Below are positions 27,979-37,025 of a stretch of DNA of 64,000 nt, piece by piece. The DNA is from Rathayibacter sp. Leaf185 (GTDB taxonomy: Bacteria > Actinomycetota > Actinomycetes > Actinomycetales > Microbacteriaceae): NCBI RefSeq assembly GCF_001423885.1, contig NZ_LMPP01000002.1, forward strand, positions 194,575-258,574, written 5' to 3'. Each line of letters starts with the position of its first letter. Position 1 is the first letter of the stretch. Under the pieces are notes generated by a model, which made no database searches, had not been told where the DNA came from, and saw only the letters and a program-made list of their open reading frames with translations. Position numbers and translations under genes: made by a program.

Positions 27979-30900
27979 TCAGGAGGAGCGACCAGGGCTG
28001 CGCCTCCGGCGCCCGGCGACTCGTAGCCACAGCCCGCCTGTGAGCGTGAGAGCACCGAGCAGCGCGAGACCGGGAAGGCCGTCCACCCCGGTGGCCGCGA
28101 GACCGCCGCCCGTCGCCGAGCTCCCGCCCGCGCCCGTGGAGGAGCCGTCCGCGCTCCCGTCAGGGATCCCGGAGGCGGGTCCGGCGCCCGTCCCGCTCCC
28201 GAAGGGCAGGCCGTCATCGGCGAGGACCGTCAGCGTGCCGCCCACGTAGTACGGCTCGTAGTCGGGGTGCTCGAAGCCCTGGCACTTCACCGCCCCCGGG
28301 TAGACCCCCGGCGGCGTCTCGGGCGTGACGTCGACCGTGCACGTCGGTTCGAGTCCCAGCGATGCGGGGGTGTCGGAGTCGATGAGCGGCGAGTACTCGG
28401 GCAGGACGACGGGCGGCTCCGATCCCGCGATCATCTCCACGTCGGGGGCGACCACCTCGACGTACGCCGGGTCGACCTGCAGCCTCGTGCTCCGCGAGAC
28501 GTAGCGCCCCTCGGAGGGAGTCTCACCCGACGCGTTGTAGACGAGGACCCGGTAGAAGACTCCGTCGTTGCTGACGCGGGTGTTCAGCCGGTAGGTCGGC
28601 GACTGCGCGAGCGGCAGGGCGGTGAAGGTCCTGTTGTCGGTCGAGGAGTACCACTGGTAGCGCACATCGGGTGTGCCGCTCGCGGTGACGTTCAGAGTCC
28701 GGTAGGAGCCCGCGGTGACGGTGGTCGTGCCTCCCCAGTTCACCTCGACCCTCGGCGAGACCTTCTCGACGCTGATGATCTGCGACTCGCGCTCGGCCGG
28801 TGGGAAGAACGCTCGTCCGGCCTGGTCGGCGTGGACGACGCACTCGCCGGCGAAGGGGAGGTCGATGGTCGCGGTGAACTCCACCCGGCCGTCCTCGCTC
28901 ACGGTGCACCACGGGCTGACCGGGTCGGTGGAGAACACGACGGGCTCGCCCGACGCGCCTCCGGAGGCGTCGACGTCGTACGCCTCGCCCACTCGTCCCG
29001 GGGTCGGCGGGTCCGACTCGAAGCGGATCTCCTGGGTCACCGCGTCGACGGTGAGGGTGGCGGCGCGGTAGCCGATGTCGTAGCGCGGCGAGCTCTGACC
29101 GGAGCACTCGACGGGGTACGCGCCGGGCGGCAGCTCGCGATCGGCCGGGGGACGGGAGCCGCAGCGCAGATCGCCGCTGAGGTCGTCGGGGCCGTCCCCG
29201 AGCCGGAAGCCCTCGTCGCCCGTCCCGTAGTCGGCCTCGAACGCCGGGGCGTCGGTGCCGTAGGCCATCCGCACGTCACGGGCGGTCACGGTGAGGGGAG
29301 CCGGGAGCACGGTGAGCTCGGCGGTGTCGGAGGAGCTCTCCCCGGAGACGCTCACGGCGACGACACGGAACCGGGTGCCCGTGTCGGTGCGCGCCGACGG
29401 CTGGTAGCGGGAGCCGGTGGCCCCGGGGATGTCCTCGAAGGGCGAGCCGGCTCCCGCCGACCGCTGCCACCGGAGGGAGGTGCGGGGTCCGTCGGCGATC
29501 TCGACCGAGAGGGCGGCCGGGGTGTCCCCGTAAGTGAGGGCGGACGACTCCGGTTGGGTGGTGAAGACCGGGCCGCCCGCCGGGCGCACGACGACGGAAA
29601 CCGTTCCCTCACTCGATCGGACGTCCTCGGTGCGCGACGAGACGCCGGAGTACGCGGCGGTGACGCGGACGACGCCGGTGACCGGGAAGCTCGCCGCCGC
29701 GGTGGCGCGGCCGTCGACGACCGGCACCCGGGCGATCGTCGTCGGCGCCTCCGACCCGTCGTTCGGCGCGCTCGTGAACGTCAGCTCGCCCGCGTCGACC
29801 GTGCGTCCGTCGCCCCGGGTCACCGTGGCGCTCAGGGCGACGTCGTCGCCGACGTAGGGAGTCGACGGAGAGGCCTCGATCACCGTGGTCGTCGGCACGA
29901 CCGCCGCGGCCTCGACCGGCAGGGAGGTGGAGGCGCTGCTCGAGAGGAACCCGACGCGCTCGGAGTCCGCGCCCGGATAGCGCACCTGCACGGTCAGCTC
30001 GCCGGCGGGCCGGACGCCGAGGGGGATGTCGACCGCTCCGTTCGAGAGGGTCCCGGTCAGGACCTCGCCGCCCGTGCGGAGCTCGACCGCGCCGACGGGC
30101 ACGGGGCCGTCGTCCACTCCGGCCACCCGCACGGAGGCGATCAGCTCGTCGGAGACGTAGGCGGGGGACGGGGCGATCGTCACCGTCGTGACCGTCGGGT
30201 AGAGCGGGAAGACCTGCACGTTCGGGCCGTCCTGATCGGTGCTGCCGTTGCGCAGAGTGCCCGAGCGCTGCTGGTCGGTCGGCGGGTTCGGCGAGATGTA
30301 CGGCGGGAGGTGGTTCGCCCCGCCGCCGCCACCACCGGAGCCGCCGCTCGTGCCGCCGCCGCCTCCTCCGCCACCGAAGAGGCCGCCCCCGCCGCCACCC
30401 GCGTACTCGCCGCCGGAGTCGGAGATGCCCGCGCGTCCCCCCGTGAGGTACGTGCCCGGAGTGCCGGCGCTGCCCTCGTTGAAGAACCCGCTGTATCCGG
30501 CGGCCCCGCCCGCGCCGCCGCCGGACGTGGTGCCGGGGTTGCCGCCGGCTCCGTCACGGGCGTCGTTCGCGCCTCCGTCGCCGCCCTTCGACCCCGGTGC
30601 GCCACCGGAGCCGCCGGTCGATCCGGACGTCCAGTACCCGGCGTCGCCGCCGCCGCCCCCTCCGCCGGCGACCGCCAGGAAGGCGTCCTTCGGGAAGGCG
30701 GAGGCGGGACTGCCGCCACCGGGGCAGTAGGGAGCGGGGTCGATCGTCGAGACGAACGACCCGTTTCCTCCGCTCCCCGAGTAGGTCCGGGCGCCGCCCG
30801 GGAGGAGCGTCGACCCGCCGGCCAGCCAGAGGCGCTGACCGGGGAGGACCTGCACGACGGCCTCGGTGACGCCCGCGGCGCCTGCCGATCCGGGGGCGGG

Positions 30901-31137
30901 TCTGCGGTCGATGGCGACTCCCGGCTGACCCTTCTGACCGATCACGAGCATCCGCGCGTAGTGCACGCCGGACGGGATGTCGACGACTGCCGTCGCGCAC
31001 AGCGCGTTGACGTCGGCCGTCGGCTCGTCCGCCTGAGCCGAGGGAGCGAGCGCGACCGCGGCCATCAGGCCGAGGATCAGCGCGCCCGACAGGAGGGAGG
31101 CGGACGGTCTCGGGAGGCGGGGACGCGTTCGGTTCAC
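27979..31137 (-). CDS. giant surface protein: Gly-rich and Ig-like repeats, LAATG sorting signal
   Basis: This 1052-aa secreted protein has a signal peptide to about residue 36 (LAPSAQADEP). A Gly-rich region (about 135-290, runs of G with Ser/Ala) follows, then several Ig-like/bacterial-Big repeats (TTVTIAPSPAYVSDE, TTTVIEASPSTPYVGDD) and MBG-like repeats (LTVTARDVRMAYGTDAPAF). It ends with LAATG at 1013-1017, a hydrophobic helix and RRRR, a sortase signal of the LAxTG (class E) type. It starts at GTG 31137. A role in adhesion or substrate contact is inferred. No sortase is in the window. Confidence 0.85.
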   Translation of the reverse strand: MNRTRPRLPRPSASLLSGALILGLMAAVALAPSAQADEPTADVNALCATAVVDIPSGVHYARMLVIGQKGQPGVAIDRRPAPGSAGAAGVTEAVVQVLPGQRLWLAGGSTLLPGGARTYSGSGGNGSFVSTIDPAPYCPGGGSPASAFPKDAFLAVAGGGGGGGDAGYWTSGSTGGSGGAPGSKGGDGGANDARDGAGGNPGTTSGGGAGGAAGYSGFFNEGSAGTPGTYLTGGRAGISDSGGEYAGGGGGGLFGGGGGGGGTSGGSGGGGGGANHLPPYISPNPPTDQQRSGTLRNGSTDQDGPNVQVFPLYPTVTTVTIAPSPAYVSDELIASVRVAGVDDGPVPVGAVELRTGGEVLTGTLSNGAVDIPLGVRPAGELTVQVRYPGADSERVGFLSSSASTSLPVEAAAVVPTTTVIEASPSTPYVGDDVALSATVTRGDGRTVDAGELTFTSAPNDGSEAPTTIARVPVVDGRATAAASFPVTGVVRVTAAYSGVSSRTEDVRSSEGTVSVVVRPAGGPVFTTQPESSALTYGDTPAALSVEIADGPRTSLRWQRSAGAGSPFEDIPGATGSRYQPSARTDTGTRFRVVAVSVSGESSSDTAELTVLPAPLTVTARDVRMAYGTDAPAFEADYGTGDEGFRLGDGPDDLSGDLRCGSRPPADRELPPGAYPVECSGQSSPRYDIGYRAATLTVDAVTQEIRFESDPPTPGRVGEAYDVDASGGASGEPVVFSTDPVSPWCTVSEDGRVEFTATIDLPFAGECVVHADQAGRAFFPPAERESQIISVEKVSPRVEVNWGGTTTVTAGSYRTLNVTASGTPDVRYQWYSSTDNRTFTALPLAQSPTYRLNTRVSNDGVFYRVLVYNASGETPSEGRYVSRSTRLQVDPAYVEVVAPDVEMIAGSEPPVVLPEYSPLIDSDTPASLGLEPTCTVDVTPETPPGVYPGAVKCQGFEHPDYEPYYVGGTLTVLADDGLPFGSGTGAGPASGIPDGSADGSSTGAGGSSATGGGLAATGVDGLPGLALLGALTLTGGLWLRVAGRRRRSPGRSS

Positions 31138-31215
31138 GGTGCAGGCTCCCAGCCCGAGGATCAGGGCGCACGCCCCCCGTTAAGGCGCGTCGGGTGCGGA
31201 CACCGACCCGAGGAG

Positions 31216-31845
31216 TCAGTGACCGCGCGCGATCCACTCCTCGCGGTGCGGTGCCTCCGCCCCGATCGTCGTGGAGTCGCCGTGGCCCGTGAGGACGACG
31301 GTCTCCGCGGGCAGGGTGAGCAGTCGCTCGGTGATCGACTCGATGATCGTCGGGAAGTCGCTGAAGGAGCGGCCCGTGGCGCCCGGCCCGCCCTGGAAGA
31401 GGGTGTCGCCGGTGAAGACGGTGCCGAGGTCGGCGGCGACGAAGCAGACGGCGCCGGGGGAGTGGCCGGGGGTGTGCCGCACCTCGAGATCGATGTCGGC
31501 GACGGACACGACCTGTCCGTCGACGAGCCCGCCGGTCGGCGCGGTGTCCGGGTAGACCGCGTCCCAGAGCATCCGGTCGCCGTCGTGCAGCAGCACGGGC
31601 GCGCCGGTCGCCGCCCGCACCGCGGCGGCCGCGTCGATGTGGTCGTCGTGCGCGTGGGTCAGCAGCACGGCCCGGAGCGCGCGGTCGCCGACGGCCGCGA
31701 GGATCGCGTCGGCGTCGTGGGCGGCGTCGATGACCACGCACTCGGAGTCGTCGCCGACGATCCAGACGTTGTTGTCGACGTCCCAGGTGCCTCCGTCGAG
31801 GCTGAAGGTGCCGCTGGTGACCAGGTTCTCGACGCGGGCGGCCAT
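31216..31845 (-). CDS. MBL-fold metallohydrolase linked to mycothiol dehydrogenase
   Basis: This 209-aa metallo-beta-lactamase-fold hydrolase has the metal-binding motif THAHDDHIDAA, later ligands in HTPGHSPGAVCF and FTGDTLF, and LTGHGDST near the end. The ATG overlaps the stop of the upstream mscR gene (TGATG). In mycobacteria a similar hydrolase also follows mscR. By analogy with glyoxalase II-like enzymes it may hydrolyse S-formylmycothiol to formate and mycothiol; that step is an inference. Confidence 0.88.
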   Translation of the reverse strand: MAARVENLVTSGTFSLDGGTWDVDNNVWIVGDDSECVVIDAAHDADAILAAVGDRALRAVLLTHAHDDHIDAAAAVRAATGAPVLLHDGDRMLWDAVYPDTAPTGGLVDGQVVSVADIDLEVRHTPGHSPGAVCFVAADLGTVFTGDTLFQGGPGATGRSFSDFPTIIESITERLLTLPAETVVLTGHGDSTTIGAEAPHREEWIARGH

Positions 31846-32939
31846 CAGAGCACCACCACCGAGCGCAGCACGTCGCCCCCGGCCATCGTGGCGAAGGCCT
31901 GCTCGACGTCGGCGATGCCGATCCGCTCGGTCACGAACTCGTCGAGCGGCAGCCGGCCCTGCAGGTAGAGGTCGGTGAGCATCGGGAAGTCCCGCTCGGG
32001 CAGGCAGTCGCCGTACCAGCTCGACTTGAGCGAGCCGCCGCGGCCGAAGACGTCGAGCAGCGGGATCTCGAGCGTCATCTCGGGAGTCGGCACACCGACG
32101 AGCACCACGGTCCCGGCGAGGTCGCGGGCGTAGAACGCCTGGCGCCAGGTCTCGGGCCGGCCGACGGCGTCGATGACGACGTCCGCGCCGACGCCGTTCG
32201 TGAGCTCCTGCACCGCGGAGACGACACCCGCCTCGTCGAGGCCGCTCGAGTCGATGACGTGGGTCGCGCCGAGCCTCTTCGCCGCGACGAGCTTCTTGGG
32301 GTCGCGGTCGATGGCGATGACGGTGCTCGCTCCGGCGAGCGCCGACCCGACGACGGCGGCTGTGCCGACGCCTCCGCAGCCGATGACCGCGACGGAGTCG
32401 CCGCGACCGACGTTCCCGGTGTTCATCGCGGCGCCCAGGCCGGCCATGATGCCGCAGCCGAGCAGGCCCACCGCGGCCGGGTCCGCCTCCGGATCGACCT
32501 TGGTGCACTGCTTGGCGTGCACGAGGGTCTTCTCGGCGAAGGCGCCGATGCCCAGCGCCGGGCTGAGCTCGGTGCCGTCGACCAGGGTCATCCTCTGGGT
32601 CGCGTTGAAGGTGTTGAAGCAGTACCAGGGCTCCGCGCGCACACACGCGCGGCACTCGCCGCAGACGGCGCGCCAGTTGAGCACGACGAAGTCGCCGACC
32701 GCGACGTTCGTCACGCCCTCGCCGACGGCGCTGACCTTCCCGGCGGCCTCGTGGCCGAGGAGGAACGGGAAGTCGTCGCTGATCCCGCCCTCGCGGTAGT
32801 GGAAGTCGGTGTGGCACACGCCGCACGTCTCGATGTCGACCACGGCCTCGCCGGGCCCTGGATCGGGGACGACGATGTCGACGAGCTCGACGGGAGCCCC
32901 CTTCGACCGGGCGATGACGCCGCTCACAGTGGTGGGCAT
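31845..32939 (-). CDS. mscR: S-(hydroxymethyl)mycothiol dehydrogenase / S-nitrosomycothiol reductase
   Basis: This 364-aa zinc alcohol dehydrogenase of the class III type uses mycothiol in place of glutathione to oxidise formaldehyde and reduce S-nitrosomycothiol. Catalytic zinc ligands appear in [14 protein letters not shown] and GHEAAGKV; the structural zinc Cys cluster is in [15 protein letters not shown]. The Rossmann motif is [21 protein letters not shown] stands 5-6 nt before the ATG. It overlaps the MBL gene, forming a two-step detoxification unit typical of mycothiol-producing actinobacteria. Confidence 0.93.
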   Translation of the reverse strand: MPTTVSGVIARSKGAPVELVDIVVPDPGPGEAVVDIETCGVCHTDFHYREGGISDDFPFLLGHEAAGKVSAVGEGVTNVAVGDFVVLNWRAVCGECRACVRAEPWYCFNTFNATQRMTLVDGTELSPALGIGAFAEKTLVHAKQCTKVDPEADPAAVGLLGCGIMAGLGAAMNTGNVGRGDSVAVIGCGGVGTAAVVGSALAGASTVIAIDRDPKKLVAAKRLGATHVIDSSGLDEAGVVSAVQELTNGVGADVVIDAVGRPETWRQAFYARDLAGTVVLVGVPTPEMTLEIPLLDVFGRGGSLKSSWYGDCLPERDFPMLTDLYLQGRLPLDEFVTERIGIADVEQAFATMAGGDVLRSVVVL

Positions 32940-33059
32940 GGGGGCTCCTTCGGCGGGGCGGGTGGTGCGGGGATCCGCTCCACAGTACCGACCGGGTGCT
33001 GTGACCAGGCCAGCCTCTCCTCGCTGGCGCTGCCTCTCGTGCAGTGCTTGCATGGCGCC

Positions 33060-33794
33060 ATGACCTCCGTGTCCGCACCACCGCCAGGGGCCCACCCCGG
33101 CGAGCCGCACGACACCTCCCTCTCGGGCCGCCTCAACTGGCTGCGCGCCGGCGTGCTCGGCGCCAACGACGGCATCGTCTCGGTCGCCTCCCTCGTCGTG
33201 GGAGTCGCGGGGGCGACCGCGGCGACGCCCGCGATCCTGACCGCCGGTGCCGCGGGCCTCATCGGCGGCGCGATCTCGATGGCGCTCGGCGAGTACGTCT
33301 CGGTCAGCAGCCAGAGCGACAGTCAGCGCGCGCTGATCGCGAAGGAGCGCCGAGAGCTCGCGAACGAGCCGGAGGAGGAGCTCGCCGAGCTCGCGGGACT
33401 GTACGAGGCGAAGGGCCTCACTCCCGAGACGGCGCGCAGGGTCGCCTCCGAGCTGACGGCGCACGATGCGCTCGCCGCCCACCTCGAGACCGAGCTCGGC
33501 CTCCGCGAGGACGATGTCGCGAGCCCGCTCGCCGCCGCCGGAGCCTCGGCCCTCGCGTTCACCGTGGGCGCGCTGCTGCCGCTGCTGGCGATCCTGCTGC
33601 CTCCCGCGTCGATCCGCGTCCCGATCACTTTCGCCGTCGTGCTGATCGCGCTCGCGATCACCGGCTACCTCAGCGCCCGCATCGGCGGCAGCCCGCCCGC
33701 GAGGCAGACGATCCGCGTCGTCGTCGGAGGCGCGCTGGCGCTCGCCGCCACCTTCGCCATCGGGTCGCTGCTGGGCACGTCGGGCGTGGTCTGA
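33060..33794 (+). CDS. VIT1/CCC1-family membrane protein (iron/manganese transporter)
   Basis: This 244-aa protein starts its family domain with [28 protein letters not shown], the hallmark of VIT1/CCC1 transporters, and has [20 protein letters not shown] Glu-rich cytoplasmic loop ([18 protein letters not shown]) matches the family metal-binding domain, followed by helices at the C-terminus. About five membrane segments are visible, as expected. It probably exports or stores Fe(II) or Mn(II). The ATG at 33060 has no clear ribosome binding site. Confidence 0.88.
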   Translation: MTSVSAPPPGAHPGEPHDTSLSGRLNWLRAGVLGANDGIVSVASLVVGVAGATAATPAILTAGAAGLIGGAISMALGEYVSVSSQSDSQRALIAKERRELANEPEEELAELAGLYEAKGLTPETARRVASELTAHDALAAHLETELGLREDDVASPLAAAGASALAFTVGALLPLLAILLPPASIRVPITFAVVLIALAITGYLSARIGGSPPARQTIRVVVGGALALAATFAIGSLLGTSGVV

Positions 33795-33836
33795 CGCCCC
33801 AGGGTCGACCCCGAGCGTCCTCCCCAGGGGCGTCAG
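33791..33836. terminator. bidirectional hairpin between convergent genes
   Basis: CTGACGCCCC (33791-33800) pairs with its complement at 33827-33836. The stem contains the stop codon of the VIT gene on one side and of the small 50-aa frame on the other. Confidence 0.55.
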
Positions 33837-33985
33837 CGGTCCCGGCGCTCGGGAGTCGGCAGCACGTCCGACGGGGCTGCGCTGCCTCCGCCGAGTGCCG
33901 TCGCCCCGGCGGAGACCGCGATGACGAGGCCGCGTGCGAGAAGGGAGAGGACGCGCAGGAGGATCCTGCCGAGCCGACCCGTCAC
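33833..33985 (-). CDS. predicted 50-aa membrane peptide
   Basis: A GTG frame starts at 33985, its first bases overlapping the stop of the upstream 93-aa gene (GTGA). The product has a basic N-terminus ([19 protein letters not shown]), one hydrophobic stretch ([15 protein letters not shown]) and a charged tail. Translational coupling and the stop inside a terminator hairpin support it. It has no recognisable family. Confidence 0.45.
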   Translation of the reverse strand: MTGRLGRILLRVLSLLARGLVIAVSAGATALGGGSAAPSDVLPTPERRDR

Positions 33986-34263
33986 GATCGGCGCTTCTCG
34001 TCCGGTCGCCCGGCCGACTCGCCCACCCCGAAGGCGAGCAACGGGTCGGGGCCGCCGAGCTCGACGGACGTCGTCGGTGCGGTGTCGAACTCCGGGGAGT
34101 GCGCGGCCTCGGTGCCGCGTCCGGAGTAGACGTCGCGCAGGACGCTCGCCGCGGCGCCCGCCGGCTGCGCCGCGTGCCGGAGGCCGCGCCGCCGCGATCC
34201 GCGGACGAGGAAGCCGAGCGCGACCGCGATCCAGAACAGAGTCGTCAGTGCCGTGTACGCCAT
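33982..34263 (-). CDS. small single-pass membrane protein
   Basis: This 93-aa protein begins [27 protein letters not shown]: one N-terminal hydrophobic helix then a basic stop-transfer and a soluble acidic tail. GGGGGA stands 4 nt before the ATG at 34263. No family was recognised. It overlaps the following 50-aa frame by 4 nt, so they probably form a pair. Confidence 0.6.
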   Translation of the reverse strand: MAYTALTTLFWIAVALGFLVRGSRRRGLRHAAQPAGAAASVLRDVYSGRGTEAAHSPEFDTAPTTSVELGGPDPLLAFGVGESAGRPDEKRRS

Positions 34264-34394
34264 GCGATCCCCCGATCGTCGCTGCGGTTCGAGTCCATCA
34301 GGGTCGACCCCCGATCGCAAGGCCGCACAGCGCGTCCGCCCCGTTCATCCGCGGGCGGGCCGATGAAATCGCGAGCCGAGCGCCTGAAGGTCAG

Positions 34395-34400
34395 TAGGGT
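34395..34400 (+). promoter_or_regulatory. -10 box TAGGGT, leaderless start of pip
   Basis: TAGGGT ends 7 nt before ATG 34408; no Shine-Dalgarno sequence. Confidence 0.6.
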
Positions 34401-34407
34401 GCGGCCT

Positions 34408-35364
34408 ATGCGCACTCTGTACCCCGAGATCGAGCCCTTCCACACCGGGATGCTCGACGTCGGCGACGGCCACGAGCTCTACTGGGAGGCGTCGGGCAAT
34501 CCCGAGGGCAAGCCCGTCGTCTTCCTGCACGGCGGCCCCGGCGCCGGCACCTCGCCCGAGCACCGCCGCCTCTTCGATCCCGAGAAGTACCGCATCGTGC
34601 TCGTCGACCAGCGGATGTGCGGTCGCTCCACGCCTCACGCCAGCGAGCCCGGCGCCGACCTCTCCACCAACACCACCTGGTACCTGGTCGCCGACCTCGA
34701 GAAGCTGCGCGAGCACCTCGACATCGACCGCTGGCAGGTCTTCGGCGGCTCGTGGGGCTCGACCCTCGCGCTCGCCTACGCCGAGACGCACCCGGAGCGA
34801 GTCACCGAGATCATCCTGCGCGGCATCTTCACCCTGCGCCGGGCCGAGCTCGAGTGGTTCTACGAGGGCGGCGCTGCAGCGGTCTACCCCGACCTGTGGG
34901 AGGCGTACACCGCGGTCGTCCCCGCCTCGGAGCGCGGCAGCTTCATCGAGGCCTACTACCGCCTGCTGCACGACGAGGATCCGGCGGTGCACGGCCCGGC
35001 CGGTGTCGCCTGGACCACCTGGGAGGCGTCCACCATCTCGCTCCTGCAGCGCCCCGAGATGGTCGAGGCCTGGTCCGATCCCGCCTACGCGCTGGCCTTC
35101 GCGCGGATCGAGAACCACTTCTTCGTCCACCACGGCTGGCTCGAGGAGGGGCAGCTGATCCGCGACGCCGGCGTGCTCCGCCACCTGCCCGCCGTCATCG
35201 TCCAGGGCCGCTACGACATGTGCACCCCCGCCTTCACCGCCTGGGACCTGCACACCGCCTGGCCCGAGGCCGACTTCCGCCTCATCCCCGACGCCGGTCA
35301 CGCCTTCGACGAGCCCGGCATCCTCGACGCCCTGATCGAGGCCACCGACCGCTTCGCCTGCTGA
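34408..35364 (+). CDS. pip: prolyl aminopeptidase
   Basis: This 318-aa alpha/beta-hydrolase of peptidase family S33 removes N-terminal proline from peptides. Visible motifs are the oxyanion-hole HGGPGAG, LVDQRMCGRS, the nucleophile elbow GGSWGSTLALAYA and the late DAGHAF with the catalytic His; VQGRYDMCTP holds the catalytic Asp. Length is normal for the family. It is a cytoplasmic enzyme with its own leaderless promoter. Confidence 0.93.
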   Translation: MRTLYPEIEPFHTGMLDVGDGHELYWEASGNPEGKPVVFLHGGPGAGTSPEHRRLFDPEKYRIVLVDQRMCGRSTPHASEPGADLSTNTTWYLVADLEKLREHLDIDRWQVFGGSWGSTLALAYAETHPERVTEIILRGIFTLRRAELEWFYEGGAAAVYPDLWEAYTAVVPASERGSFIEAYYRLLHDEDPAVHGPAGVAWTTWEASTISLLQRPEMVEAWSDPAYALAFARIENHFFVHHGWLEEGQLIRDAGVLRHLPAVIVQGRYDMCTPAFTAWDLHTAWPEADFRLIPDAGHAFDEPGILDALIEATDRFAC

Positions 35365-35413
35365 CCCGCACGCCGCGATCCGCGCCCGGCCGGCCGCCGC
35401 CGGCCGTCGCGAC

Positions 35414-35419
35414 TACCCT
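35414..35419 (+). promoter_or_regulatory. -10 box TACCCT, leaderless start of the MarR gene
   Basis: TACCCT ends 6 nt before ATG 35426. Confidence 0.55.
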
Positions 35420-35425
35420 GAGCAG

Positions 35426-35860
35426 ATGCCTGCCGATGCCGACGCCGAGATGGCCACCTGGCCCACCGGCCGCCTGCTCTCGACGGCGTCCCGCATGGTC
35501 GAGCACGCCTGGCACGGTGCGCTGGCCGAGATCGGCCTGACGCATGCCGGCCTGATCGTCCTGCACTTCCTCCAGGCCGGCCCGACCGCCCAGAAAGAGC
35601 TGGCCGCCGCCGCGCACGTCGAGGTGCAGACCATGTCGCGCACCATCGAGCGCCTCGAACGCGAGGGTCACGTCTCGCGCACCAGCGATCCGGCCGACCG
35701 CCGTCGCCAGCTCGTCTCGCTGACCGCGAAGGGCTCCGAGGCGTGGGGTCTCGCCCACCGCCTCGAGGTCGACATGTTCCCGGGCAGCCTCGAGCACGGC
35801 CCGCTGCGCGAGGCGCTGCTCGACATCATCCGCGACGCGAGCGAGTCCCGCTGGGGCTGA
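35426..35860 (+). CDS. MarR-family transcriptional regulator
   Basis: This 144-aa winged-helix protein shows the MarR pattern: QKELAAAAHVEVQTMSRTIERLE recognition helices and the wing signature REGHVSRTSDPADRRRQLVSLT. Length is standard. Its ligand and targets cannot be read; neighbours are independently transcribed. No inverted repeat of the usual MarR type was seen directly upstream. Confidence 0.9.
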   Translation: MPADADAEMATWPTGRLLSTASRMVEHAWHGALAEIGLTHAGLIVLHFLQAGPTAQKELAAAAHVEVQTMSRTIERLEREGHVSRTSDPADRRRQLVSLTAKGSEAWGLAHRLEVDMFPGSLEHGPLREALLDIIRDASESRWG

Positions 35861-35900
35861 CCCCCTCCGCAAGCCCCCTCGCCGGTCGTGCCGTCGCCGC

Positions 35901-35906
35901 TACCGT
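35901..35906 (+). promoter_or_regulatory. -10 box TACCGT, leaderless start of the metallopeptidase
   Basis: TACCGT ends 6 nt before ATG 35913. Confidence 0.55.
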
Positions 35907-35912
35907 GACCGC

Positions 35913-36797
35913 ATGACCTTCAACGACGACTCCCGACTCAGCGGCGGCAAGGTGCGGCGGCGCGGCCGCACGACGGGCATCGCCGTCGGAGGCGGCGCCG
36001 GCGTGGTCATCGTCCTCGCGCTCCTCTCGCAGCTGCTCGGCGTGAACCTCTCGGGTCTCGGCGATGTCCTCGGAGGCGGCGGCGCCTCACCGGAGGGCGT
36101 GACCAGCACCGCGGTCGCCTGCGACAGCGGCGCCGACGCCAACGCTCAGGTCGACTGCCGGCTCGAGGGCGCCGCGGAGTCGCTGGACCGCTACTGGGGA
36201 ACCGCGACGGGCGCACTCGGCGTCGCGTACACGACTCCGGCCGGCGTCGATCTCTTCGAGGATCAGACCCAGACCGGCTGTGGAGGCGCGACCGCCGCGG
36301 TCGGCCCCTTCTACTGCCCGCCCGACCAGACGATCTACCTCGACACCGACTTCTTCGACGAGCTGCGGACCCGTTTCGACACGTCGGGGGGATCGCTCGC
36401 GCAGATGTACATCCTGGCCCACGAGTGGGGCCACCACATCCAGAACCTGACCGGGGCGATGGAGTCCGCCGACCGCTCGGGGACCGGCCCCGACTCCGAC
36501 TCGGTGCGCCTCGAACTGCAGGCCGACTGCTTCGCCGGTGCATGGGTCGGCGACGCGTCGACCGTGCCCGACGAGACGGGCACGCCCTATCTCAAGCCGG
36601 TGACGCAGCAGGAGTACCAGGACGCGCTCGGCGCGGCGGCGGCGGTCGGCGACGACCGCATCCAGGAGCAGGCGACCGGCACCGTCGACCCCGAGGGCTG
36701 GACGCACGGCTCGGCCGAGCAGCGTCAGCGCTGGTTCCAGGCCGGTTTCGAGGGCGACGCGACCAGCTGCGACACCTTCGCGGCCGCTCAGCTCTGA
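35913..36797 (+). CDS. YpfJ-type neutral zinc metallopeptidase
   Basis: This 294-aa protein of the putative neutral zinc metallopeptidase family has one N-terminal membrane anchor (GIAVGGGAGVVIVLALLSQLL), then an outside domain with the zinc motif HEWGHHIQ and downstream ELQADCFAGAW, whose Glu is a likely third ligand. CPPDQTIYLDTDFFDEL is also family-typical. Substrates are unknown. Its last codons are part of a 15-bp sequence duplicated at 37010-37024, across an inserted-looking repeat array. Confidence 0.9.
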   Translation: MTFNDDSRLSGGKVRRRGRTTGIAVGGGAGVVIVLALLSQLLGVNLSGLGDVLGGGGASPEGVTSTAVACDSGADANAQVDCRLEGAAESLDRYWGTATGALGVAYTTPAGVDLFEDQTQTGCGGATAAVGPFYCPPDQTIYLDTDFFDELRTRFDTSGGSLAQMYILAHEWGHHIQNLTGAMESADRSGTGPDSDSVRLELQADCFAGAWVGDASTVPDETGTPYLKPVTQQEYQDALGAAAAVGDDRIQEQATGTVDPEGWTHGSAEQRQRWFQAGFEGDATSCDTFAAAQL

Positions 36798-36803
36798 CGC
36801 CGC

Positions 36804-37009
36804 GCCGACCTTGCCGGCCGCCGCGCGATCTGCAGGCTGTCGTGCGATCTGCAGGAGTCGGTGCGATCTGCAGGATCAGCCTCGTGGATAGCGCTCCTCA
36901 CCGCGTCAGTAGGCGGTGAGAGGTCCCGGTCTCCTGCGAATCGTACGGTCACCTGCGAACCGTACGGTCACCTGCGAATCGCGCCGACACCTGCGAACCG
37001 CACGATCAC
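36804..37009. repeat. array of 19-bp units, inverted about a central hairpin, with flanking direct repeats
   Basis: Left side: GCGATCTGCAGG recurs at 36825, 36844 and 36863, exactly 19 bp apart, with a decayed copy near 36806. Right side: units starting CCTGCGAA recur at 36933, 36952, 36971 and 36990, also 19 bp apart. A left unit reversed matches a right unit at 15 of 19 positions. The middle has an 8-bp hairpin (36897-36904 with 36913-36920). CAGCTCTGACGCCGC at 36789-36803 and 37010-37024 brackets the array like a target duplication. It lies between convergent genes. Confidence 0.8.
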
Positions 37010-37025
37010 CAGCTCTGACGCCGCC

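Noticed and set aside
30290-30730. Gly-rich region as a PE_PGRS protein
   Set aside because: No PE domain is present; the Gly-rich part lies within a secreted Ig-like protein with its own signal peptide.
36825-37009. Possible CRISPR array because of evenly spaced repeats
   Set aside because: The period is only 19 bp with no unique spacers, and units change orientation halfway. No cas genes are near.
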